DNA of 12,073 nt from JAQGMO01 sp050954505 (GTDB taxonomy: Bacteria > Pseudomonadota > Gammaproteobacteria > Burkholderiales > Burkholderiaceae_D): contig JBPBPY010000521.1 in assembly GCA_050954505.1 (NCBI GenBank), positions 1 through 12,073 of the forward strand, in the 5' to 3' direction. Below the pieces are notes generated by a model. The model ran no database searches. It saw only the letters and a program-made list of their open reading frames with translations, and had not been told where the DNA came from. Position 1 is the stretch's first letter; each line of letters starts with the position of its first letter. This document shows positions 5,828 through 12,073 of the stretch, piece by piece. Made by a program: the position numbers and the translations under genes.

Positions 5828-6106
5828 ATGAATTCTGCTCATTTGTCGTCCACCTCGTCGCCCATCAATGCCGGCAACTGCGCGCGCTACAAGGTGGTCG
5901 TCAATCACGAGGAACAATACTCGGTCTGGCTGTGCGGCATGGCCAATGCACCTGGCTGGCGCGATGCCGGCTTTGCCGATGGCAAAAGTGAATGCCTGGC
6001 CTGGATTCGCGCGGTCTGGACCGACATGCGGCCCTTGAGCCTGCGCCGGGTAATGACGCAAGACCAATCCTGGTCGCATTCGCAGGCGCTGACGCCGGCC
6101 CAATGA
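5828..6106 (+). CDS. MbtH-like protein, NRPS adenylation-domain partner
   Basis: The 92-residue product holds the three MbtH signatures: N-H-E-E-Q-Y-S-V-W (26-34), A-P-G-W (41-44) and W-T-D-M-R-P-L-S-L (64-72). The three conserved tryptophans are W34, W44 and W64. MbtH proteins bind adenylation domains of non-ribosomal peptide synthetases and are often needed for their folding or activity. The ATG at 5828 has AGGAAA at good spacing. Its stop overlaps the NRPS start as ATGA (6103-6106), so coupled translation and a matched pair are likely. It is about 20 residues longer than a typical MbtH, with a Ser-rich N-terminal extension before the fold and a Gln/Ser-rich tail after it. Confidence 0.93.
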   Translation: MNSAHLSSTSSPINAGNCARYKVVVNHEEQYSVWLCGMANAPGWRDAGFADGKSECLAWIRAVWTDMRPLSLRRVMTQDQSWSHSQALTPAQ

Positions 6107-9100
6107 GCAATACGCCGTTTCCCCTGACCTCGCCGCAGCGCCAGATCTGGTTCGACCAGATGCTGCATGGCGATGCACCGGTCTACAACATCGGTGGCTA
6201 CATGCATTTGTGCGGCCCGATGGATGGCCAGCTGTTTGTCCAGGCTACCGAATTGCTGGTGCAAAAACATGACGTACTGCGCACCGTGCTGGTGGCAGAC
6301 GCCGAAGGCGATGGCCAGGCCAGGCGGCAGGATGATGGCTTGCCGCAGCAATACCATGCAGACGCACGGCTGCCGGAAATCGGCGTGCTCGATTTTTCCT
6401 CGGCACCCATGCCGCACGCCGCAGCGCTGGCCTGGATGGAGCAGGAGTTTGCCCGGCCTTTCGTGCTTGACGGTGGCATGCTGTGCCGCTTTGCCCTGCT
6501 GCAGCTGGGCCAGGATGAAAGCCATGTGTTCGTCTGCTACCACCACCTCATTGCCGACGGCTGGGCCATTGCCTTGCTGGCGCGCTCGCATGCGGCGCTC
6601 TACAGTGCGCTGCTGGCCGGCACGGCGCCGGACATGGCCGCGCCCTCCTATCGTGTCTTTGCCGCCGATGACCAGGCTTATCTCGGCTCGCCCGCCTTCG
6701 CCCGGCAAGCTGACTACTGGCGACAAAAATTCGAAGCCCCGGTCGAAAAGCTGTTTGCGCCGCGCCATCGCGGGCAAACCGCCACGGGCCACGCTGGCGC
6801 AGCAGGGCGCAGCCAGACCAGCACCATGGTGCTGCCGCGCCACTGGTACAACCAGCTCGGCCAGCTCGCCCACACGCAGGGCGCCGGCGCTTTTCATGCC
6901 ATCCTGGCGGCACTGCATGTCCATTTCACCCGGCCGTTTCACCAGCCGGACCAGAGCGCAGGCCCGCAGCAGCGCGAACTGGTGGTCGGTCTGCCGGTGC
7001 AGAACCGGGGCAATGCGGCGTTCAAGGCCACGGCGGGCACGTTTGTCGGCATGACGGCGGCGCGCCTGCGTTTTGACGGTGGGCTGAACTTTGCCGAATT
7101 GCTGCGCGGCATTGCCAGCACGCTCAGGCAGGATTACCGCCATCAGCGCTACCCGATACAGGCACTCAACGAACAGTTCAGTGCTGCAGACGGCGCGCAC
7201 CGTGCGCTATTCGACATCGGGCTGTCCTATGAACGCCATGACCATGGCGTGGGCTATGGCCAGGCATCCGGCGTTGCCACGGCGCTGACGACTGGCTACC
7301 AGAGTACGCCCCTGATGCTGTATGTGCGCGAATTCCGGCCCGATCAGGATGTGCTGGTCGATTTCGTCTTCAACCAGGCTTGTTTCGATGTCGCGGAAAT
7401 CGCCGCCCTGCAGCAGCGCCTGCGCCATTTGCTCGACACTGCCTTGGCTACGCCCCTGGCCGCCATCAGCAGCTTGCCACTGCTGACGGATGCCGAACTG
7501 CGCCAGGTGACCATCGACTTCAACCGTACTGCAATCGACCATGGCAGCCTGGAGCCGGTATTCCAGCAGTTCGAACATCAGGTGCGCCGCACACCGCTTG
7601 CCATTGCGCTGGTATGGGAAGCCGAGCACCATACCTATCACGGCCTTAACCAGCTTGCCAACCGCTTGGCCAACAGCTTGATCCAGGCCGGCGTACTGCC
7701 CGATGAACTGGTGTGCATTCATGCCGCGCGTTCGGTGGAGCAGGTCGCCGGTTTGCTGGCAATCATGAAGGCGGGCGCAGCCTATGTGCCGCTGGACCCC
7801 GACAATCCAGCCGAGCGGCTGGCCTTCATGCTGCAGGACTCGGGCGCACGCTGGGTGCTGGCGCCATCGCAACTGTGGCTTGCCAGTGGCTTGCAGGCCA
7901 GCGCGTGCCGGCATCTGCCCCTCGATCTGCCGGCGCTGCAAGGATTTGCCGACACCAACCCGGCGCTGGACATCGGCACAGGTCAACTGGCCTACATGAT
8001 GTACACCTCCGGTTCGACCGGCAAGCCCAAGGGCGCCGGCATCAGCCACGCGGCCCTGGCCAACCGCCTGCAATGGATGCAGCACAGCCATGCGCTCACG
8101 GCACGCGACCGCGTACTGCAGAAAACGCCGATCGGCTTCGATGTCTCGGTATGGGAATACTTCTGGCCTTTGATGGCTGGCGCCACGCTGGTCGTGGCCA
8201 GGCCAGGCGACCACCAGGACCCGGCACGGCTGTCGGCAATCATGGCGCGCGAAGCCGTCACCACAATGCATTTCGTGCCTTCCATGCTGGCCGCTTTTAT
8301 CGAACACGGCGGCTTGCAGGACAAGCCGGCCCTGCGCCAGGTGTTTGCCAGCGGCGAGGCGCTGTCGGGCGAGTTGGCCCGGCGCTTCCTGCGCCAGAGC
8401 AGCGCACGGCTGTTCAACCTCTATGGGCCGACCGAGGCTGCGATCGATGTGACGGCCTGGGAATGCCAGGATGACGGTGCCAGCTCGGTGCCCATCGGCC
8501 GGCCGATCGCCAATACCCAGATCTACCTGCTCGATGAAGCCATGCGCCCGGTGCCGGTCGGCACGCCTGGCAAGCTTTACATTGGCGGTGTGCAGCTGGC
8601 ACGCGGCTACCACCGGCGCCCCGCGCTGACGGCCGAACGCTTCGTGCCCAACCCGTTCGGCGCCCCCGGCACGCGTCTGTACGACAGTGGCGACCTGGCA
8701 TGCTGGCGCAGCGATGGCGCAATCGATTATCTGGGCCGCGATGACGACCAGGTGAAGATACGTGGCGTGCGCATCGAACTCGGTGAGGTCGAGGCAGCCT
8801 TGCTGTCCCACGACGGGGTGCGCGAAGCGGTGGTGGTGGCGCGCGATGACGACGGCCATGGCAAACGCCTGGTGGCCTATGTCGTGTTGCGCGAAGAGCC
8901 GGCCCCGATGGCTGGCGCAGTGGCGCCGCAGATGCAGGGCGGCATGGCCGATGCTGATGCCGATGCCGATCCTGATGCAGGCACTGCCGTGCGCAGTACA
9001 TTCCGTAGTACGTTCTGCAGTACATCATTCAAGCAGGCGCTGGCCGACCGGCTGCCGCAGCAGTATGTGCCCGACCATGTGATCTGCCTGGCCAGCATGC

Positions 9101-12073
9101 CGCTCTCGCGCAATGGCAAGATCGATCGCCGCGCCTTGCCGGCGCCCCGCCTCGCCATGGCGCCACCCGCCCGCAGCTCGCCGATGGATGCCACGCAAAA
9201 GCTGCTGGCCACGCTCTGGCGCGCTCTGCTGGGTCTGGACGACACGGTGCCGATCAGCCGGCAAGACCATTTTTTCGATCTGGGCGGACACTCGCTGCTG
9301 GCGGTGCGCCTGCTGGCGCAATTGCGCCAGCAGGCCGGCATCGAATTGCCGCTGCGCGCGGTGTTCGAGGCGCCCCGCCTGGAACAGATGGCGCAAACCA
9401 TCGATGCCCGGCGCGAGCGGGCTGATTGCGCGTCAGCCAATGCGGCGCCAGAAGCAGAAATGCTGCCGGCGCTGCGCCGCGCCGATCGCCAGTCGCCACT
9501 GCCGCTTTCGTTCGCCCAGCAGCGGCTGTGGTTTCTCGACCGCCTTGAACCGCACGGCGTAACCTACAACATGGCCGGTGGCTTGCGTCTGAGCGGCAAG
9601 CTCGACGCTGTGGCGCTGGAGGCGGCCATCAATACCGTGGTGCAGCGCCATGACATGCTGCGCACGGTGTTCGACATGGCTGGCGACAGCGCGGTGCAGA
9701 TCGTCAAGCCACAGGCCCACGTCTGCCTGACTGTCACCGATCTGTCGACGCTGCCAATGCCGCTGCGCCAGACGCAGGCGCAACAGCTGGCGCAAAACGA
9801 CGCCATGCTGGCCTTCGACTTGCGCGCCGCGCCGCTGCTGCGCACCCGTTTGCTGGTATTGGGCGCGCGCGAACACTGGCTGGTGGTCAGCCTGCATCAC
9901 ATCATTGCCGACGGCTGGTCGATGAGCGTGCTGGTGCGCGACATTGCCGCTGCCTACAACTGCCATGTGGCCGGCACCCCGATGGCGCTGCCGGCCTTAC
10001 CCGCGCAATATGCCGACTTCGCGCTCTGGCAGCGCCAGCTGCGCCAGACGCCGCAGTGGGAACTGCAGCTCGATTACTGGCGCGCCCAGCTGGCCGGGGC
10101 ACCGGCACTGCTGCTGCCGACGGATCATCCAAGGCCGGCAGCGCGTACCGATCACGGTGCGGCATTTTCCTGGCAGTTGCCTGCCGCGCTGGTTCAAGGC
10201 TTGCGCGCTGCCGGCCGCGGCCAGCACGCAACCTTGTTCATGACGCTTCTGAGTGCCTTCGGCGCGCTGCTGTCGCGCTACAGCAGCCAGGATGACATTT
10301 GCATCGGCGTGCCGGTTGCCAACCGCCAGCACGCTGCCCTCGATGGCTTGATCGGCTGTTTCGTCAATCTGCTGGTGCTGCGCATGCGCTTTGCCGAAGG
10401 CATGGTGTTTGCCGATATCCTGCGCCAAATGAGGGAAACGGCGCTGGCCGCCTATGCCAATCAGGATATCGCTTTCGAGCAGCTGGTCGAGGCCTTGCGC
10501 ATCGAGCGCGACCTCAGCCATGCACCGCTGTTCCAGGTCATGTTTACGCTGCATGAAGAGGCGCTGGGCGGCGCCATGCGCGCGCCGTTTGCCGGCCTGG
10601 AACAGGCGCCGCTGGAAGTCCGCCTGCCGGTGGCCAAATTCGACCTGTCGCTGGAAATGTGGGAAGACAGCGATGGCCTGCGCGCGCGGCTGGAATACAG
10701 CACCGACCTGTTCGAGCATGCCACCATCGAACGCATGGCAGAAAATTTCGGCTGCCTGCTGGCGGCACTGGCCGAGACGGACAACGCCCATGTGCCGGTG
10801 GCGCGGCTGGAGCTGATCACGCCGGCGCAACGCCATTTCCTGCTGGAAGAATTGAACCAGAGCGCTTGCGCGTTTCCGCTTTCGTCGTCGTATGCAGCCT
10901 TGTTTGCGCAGCAGGTTGCACTGCACCCGCAGCGGGTGGCTGCAGTTTGCCTCGACGAGCGCCTGACCTACGCTGAACTCGACCTGCGCAGCACGCGCCT
11001 GGCGCAGGCATTGCGCGCCGCCGGCGCCGCACCGAATGTGCTGGTCGGCGTGGCCGGTCCGCGCGACCTGTGCTATCTGGCCATGATGGTGGCCATCTGC
11101 AAGGCGGGTGCGGCCTATGTGCCGCTGGACGTCAATCATCCAGCAACGCGCCTGCGCGAAATCCTGGTTCGTGGCCGCATCCCCATGGTGCTGGTGTCGC
11201 AGCTCACACCAGCCATGATCACGCAACTCACCGGTGGACTGGAAACCATGCCGGTGGTGCTGGACGCGCAGGCGATCTGGCTCGAGGAAGACGCAGCCGC
11301 TGCGGCATTGCCGCTGCCGGCGTTGCCATGCGGCCCTGACGATCTGGCATACGTGATCTTCACGTCGGGTTCGACCGGCCAGCCAAAAGGCGCCATGGTC
11401 GAACAGCGCGGCATGCTCAACAATTTGTATGGCAAGCTGCCGGTGCTGGGCCTGGGCGCCCATGACCGCGTGGCGCAAACCGCATCGCCGGCATTCGATA
11501 TCTCGGTATGGCAATTCCTTGCTGCGCCATTGCTTGGCGCCTGCGTGCACATCATGCCCGACGACGTGGCACACGACCCGGCGCGCCTGCACGACGCCTT
11601 GTCGGCGCAGCAGGTAACCATTTTGCAGGTGGTGCCGAACATGCTGCGCCAGCTTGGCGAGGTGGCGCCTTCGGATGCGCCGCTGGCCCTGCGCTGGGTG
11701 TTGTCGATTGGCGAAGCCCTGGCCCCCAGCGTGGCTGCAGCCTGGTTTGCCCGCTTTCCCGCCATTGCCCTGATCAACATCTATGGCCCGGCCGAGTGTG
11801 CAGACAATGTCACCTGGCTGGCTTTGCCGGATGCTGCGGCGCTTGCGCCGTACGCCGCGCTGGCCTCGGTACCGGTCGGCAGGCCGACCCCCAACACCCA
11901 GATGTTCGTGCTCGATGCGTTCCTGCAGTTGCTGCCGGTGGGCGTGCCGGGTGAAATATGCATTGCCGGCGCCGGTGTCGGGCGCGGCTATCTGGAGGAT
12001 GCGGCAACCACTGCGAAGGCCTTTGTCGACCATCCTTTCTTTCCTGGTGCACGCTTGTACCGCACCGGCGACC
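6103..12073 (+). CDS. Non-ribosomal peptide synthetase, N-terminal 1,990 residues (C-A-PCP-C-A...), runs off the window
   Basis: The frame is open from the ATG at 6103 to the right edge without a stop or frameshift; I translated it throughout. The order is condensation (about 5-445), adenylation (484-1010), carrier protein (1027-1095), condensation (1135-1570) and a second adenylation domain (from 1597) cut just after its Y-R-T-G-D motif. No epimerase, methylase or thioesterase is present in the visible part. A condensation domain at the very N-terminus of what is probably the first module (MbtH gene directly upstream) suggests that an acyl or aryl group is attached to the first amino acid. 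That amino acid is predicted to be serine. The product is therefore probably a lipopeptide, or an acyl- or aryl-capped siderophore. The start overlaps the MbtH stop. Base composition is uniformly GC-rich, which produces long antisense open frames with no coding meaning. Confidence 0.97.
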   Translation, partial: MSNTPFPLTSPQRQIWFDQMLHGDAPVYNIGGYMHLCGPMDGQLFVQATELLVQKHDVLRTVLVADAEGDGQARRQDDGLPQQYHADARLPEIGVLDFSSAPMPHAAALAWMEQEFARPFVLDGGMLCRFALLQLGQDESHVFVCYHHLIADGWAIALLARSHAALYSALLAGTAPDMAAPSYRVFAADDQAYLGSPAFARQADYWRQKFEAPVEKLFAPRHRGQTATGHAGAAGRSQTSTMVLPRHWYNQLGQLAHTQGAGAFHAILAALHVHFTRPFHQPDQSAGPQQRELVVGLPVQNRGNAAFKATAGTFVGMTAARLRFDGGLNFAELLRGIASTLRQDYRHQRYPIQALNEQFSAADGAHRALFDIGLSYERHDHGVGYGQASGVATALTTGYQSTPLMLYVREFRPDQDVLVDFVFNQACFDVAEIAALQQRLRHLLDTALATPLAAISSLPLLTDAELRQVTIDFNRTAIDHGSLEPVFQQFEHQVRRTPLAIALVWEAEHHTYHGLNQLANRLANSLIQAGVLPDELVCIHAARSVEQVAGLLAIMKAGAAYVPLDPDNPAERLAFMLQDSGARWVLAPSQLWLASGLQASACRHLPLDLPALQGFADTNPALDIGTGQLAYMMYTSGSTGKPKGAGISHAALANRLQWMQHSHALTARDRVLQKTPIGFDVSVWEYFWPLMAGATLVVARPGDHQDPARLSAIMAREAVTTMHFVPSMLAAFIEHGGLQDKPALRQVFASGEALSGELARRFLRQSSARLFNLYGPTEAAIDVTAWECQDDGASSVPIGRPIANTQIYLLDEAMRPVPVGTPGKLYIGGVQLARGYHRRPALTAERFVPNPFGAPGTRLYDSGDLACWRSDGAIDYLGRDDDQVKIRGVRIELGEVEAALLSHDGVREAVVVARDDDGHGKRLVAYVVLREEPAPMAGAVAPQMQGGMADADADADPDAGTAVRSTFRSTFCSTSFKQALADRLPQQYVPDHVICLASMPLSRNGKIDRRALPAPRLAMAPPARSSPMDATQKLLATLWRALLGLDDTVPISRQDHFFDLGGHSLLAVRLLAQLRQQAGIELPLRAVFEAPRLEQMAQTIDARRERADCASANAAPEAEMLPALRRADRQSPLPLSFAQQRLWFLDRLEPHGVTYNMAGGLRLSGKLDAVALEAAINTVVQRHDMLRTVFDMAGDSAVQIVKPQAHVCLTVTDLSTLPMPLRQTQAQQLAQNDAMLAFDLRAAPLLRTRLLVLGAREHWLVVSLHHIIADGWSMSVLVRDIAAAYNCHVAGTPMALPALPAQYADFALWQRQLRQTPQWELQLDYWRAQLAGAPALLLPTDHPRPAARTDHGAAFSWQLPAALVQGLRAAGRGQHATLFMTLLSAFGALLSRYSSQDDICIGVPVANRQHAALDGLIGCFVNLLVLRMRFAEGMVFADILRQMRETALAAYANQDIAFEQLVEALRIERDLSHAPLFQVMFTLHEEALGGAMRAPFAGLEQAPLEVRLPVAKFDLSLEMWEDSDGLRARLEYSTDLFEHATIERMAENFGCLLAALAETDNAHVPVARLELITPAQRHFLLEELNQSACAFPLSSSYAALFAQQVALHPQRVAAVCLDERLTYAELDLRSTRLAQALRAAGAAPNVLVGVAGPRDLCYLAMMVAICKAGAAYVPLDVNHPATRLREILVRGRIPMVLVSQLTPAMITQLTGGLETMPVVLDAQAIWLEEDAAAAALPLPALPCGPDDLAYVIFTSGSTGQPKGAMVEQRGMLNNLYGKLPVLGLGAHDRVAQTASPAFDISVWQFLAAPLLGACVHIMPDDVAHDPARLHDALSAQQVTILQVVPNMLRQLGEVAPSDAPLALRWVLSIGEALAPSVAAAWFARFPAIALINIYGPAECADNVTWLALPDAAALAPYAALASVPVGRPTPNTQMFVLDAFLQLLPVGVPGEICIAGAGVGRGYLEDAATTAKAFVDHPFFPGARLYRTGD
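6115..7437 (+). other. NRPS domain C1: N-terminal condensation domain, likely starter type
   Basis: It begins P-L-T-S-P-Q-R-Q-I-W-F-D-Q and contains Y-N-I-G-G-Y near residue 30, H-D-V-L-R-T, and the catalytic H-H-L-I-A-D-G at 147-153 with all key residues intact. Starter condensation domains of lipopeptide synthetases often have this opening, but distinguishing starter from LCL type needs a phylogeny. No upstream carrier protein is encoded in the window, so the donor acyl group must come from a CoA, an ACP, or a separate NRPS subunit. Confidence 0.85.
7552..9132 (+). other. NRPS domain A1: adenylation domain predicted to activate L-serine
   Basis: Core motifs seen: Y-T-S-G-S-T-G-K-P-K-G from residue 634, F-D-V-S-V-W-E (pocket Asp at 680), N-L-Y-G-P-T-E (Tyr 774), Y-D-S-G-D, and N-G-K with the catalytic Lys 1006. 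Aligned by hand to GrsA, the pocket residues read D-V-W-H-F-S-L-I-D-K. The published code of EntF, which loads serine, is D-V-W-H-F-S-L-V-D-K, so serine is a strong prediction. The small C-terminal subdomain carries an unusual repeat-rich insertion (see 8947-9030). Confidence 0.88.
8947..9030 (+). repeat. Two in-frame tandem repeats inserted in the A1 C-terminal subdomain
   Basis: A degenerate 6-base unit (GATGCC) runs from 8947 to 8979 and encodes alternating Ala-Asp (A-D-A-D-A-D-A-D-P-D-A). A 12-base unit (CGC-AGT-ACA-TTC) repeats about three times from 8992 to 9030 and encodes R-S-T-F, R-S-T-F, C-S-T-S-F. Both keep the frame. They sit between the strand L-V-A-Y-V-V and the helix F-K-Q-A-L-A-D-R-L-P, where adenylation domains normally have a short loop. 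Confidence 0.85.
9181..9387 (+). other. NRPS domain PCP1: peptidyl carrier protein
   Basis: The motif D-H-F-F-D-L-G-G-H-S-L-L carries the phosphopantetheine-attachment serine at residue 1064. The flanking helices (L-L-A-T-L-W-R-A-L-L-G; V-R-L-L-A-Q-L-R) are normal. No epimerisation domain follows, so the attached serine should stay L unless a dual-function domain acts on it. Confidence 0.93.
9505..10812 (+). other. NRPS domain C2: condensation domain, LCL-like
   Basis: It starts L-P-L-S-F-A-Q-Q-R-L-W-F-L-D-R-L-E-P, has R-H-D-M-L-R-T-V-F, and keeps the catalytic H-H-I-I-A-D-G at 1265-1271. The opening and the R-L-S-G-K-L-D segment resemble domains joining two L-residues, which agrees with the absence of an epimerase upstream. 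The extended H-H-x-x-L-x-x-x-x-G-D motif of dual condensation/epimerisation domains was not seen. Confidence 0.87.
10891..12073 (+). other. NRPS domain A2: adenylation domain, truncated by window edge, specificity unclear
   Basis: Motifs seen: K-A-G-A-A-Y-V-P-L-D, F-T-S-G-S-T-G-Q-P-K-G (from residue 1753), F-D-I-S-V-W-Q (Asp 1799), N-I-Y-G-P-A-E-C-A-D (Tyr 1894), and Y-R-T-G-D at the very end. The hand-aligned pocket reads D-I-W-Q-L-I-I-D-N. I recall no exact match. The Y-G-P-A-E-C-A-D ending and the D-I-W start are shared with codes of the D-I-W-E-L-T-A-D-D type, which I loosely associate with diaminobutyrate. The A10 lysine lies outside the window. Confidence 0.85.

Noticed and set aside
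7207..8859. 550-codon minus-strand open frame inside the NRPS
   Set aside because: It lies fully antisense to conserved C and A domain motifs. Long antisense frames are expected in GC-rich NRPS genes.
9997..12033. 678-codon minus-strand open frame inside the NRPS
   Set aside because: Antisense to intact C2 and A2 motifs, with a His/Gln/Arg-rich product typical of a shadow frame.

Overview
The window looks like a piece of a GC-rich betaproteobacterial chromosome. The best guess is a plant-, fungus- or soil-associated member of the Oxalobacteraceae (Herbaspirillum/Collimonas/Janthinobacterium type). This rests on the style of SecF, the HrpL-type promoter boxes and the NRPS, and it is an inference, not a proven assignment.

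Layout, left to right. (1) 1-1004, plus strand: the last codons of secD and a complete secF, a housekeeping protein-export operon. (2) 1047-1955, minus strand: a LysR-family regulator of HypT/YjiE type, convergent with secF. Just upstream of it are phased GCCGG repeats and an 11-bp inverted repeat. (3) 2086-5675, minus strand: what appears to be a type III secretion (T3SS) effector locus. A CesT-type chaperone gene (5024-5458) overlaps, by the sequence ATGGATGA, a 718-codon gene of unknown family (2875-5031). Its hydrophobic helical N-terminal half and long Ser/Ala/Asn-rich, apparently disordered C-terminal half fit a secreted effector. A hairpin terminator lies just downstream. A separate 102-residue orphan gene (2086-2394) follows. 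Both transcription units are preceded by sequences matching the HrpL sigma-factor box: GGAACT-N15-CCACCTA at 5675-5648, and GGAACC-N15-TCACTTA at 2470-2443. No HrpL gene or T3SS apparatus gene is visible here, so control in trans by a T3SS elsewhere in the genome is inferred. (4) 5828-12073, plus strand: an MbtH-like protein gene, overlapping by ATGA the start of a very large non-ribosomal peptide synthetase (NRPS). The NRPS frame is open from 6103 to the window edge (1,990 codons, no stop) with domain order C-A-PCP-C-A(partial).

How the genes work together. The chaperone should hold the neighbouring large protein for T3SS export, with both made when HrpL is active. The MbtH protein should bind and activate the adenylation domains of the NRPS. 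The first adenylation domain carries the residues D-V-W-H-F-S-L-I-D plus the A10 lysine, essentially the serine code of EntF. Because a condensation domain precedes it, the product probably begins with an acylated serine (lipopeptide, or acyl/aryl-capped siderophore). The second adenylation domain has an unusual pocket (D-I-W-Q-L-I-I-D-N) that I cannot assign. The most interesting content is the HrpL-linked unit with an unrecognised effector and orphan small protein, placed back to back with a specialised-metabolite NRPS beside secDF.
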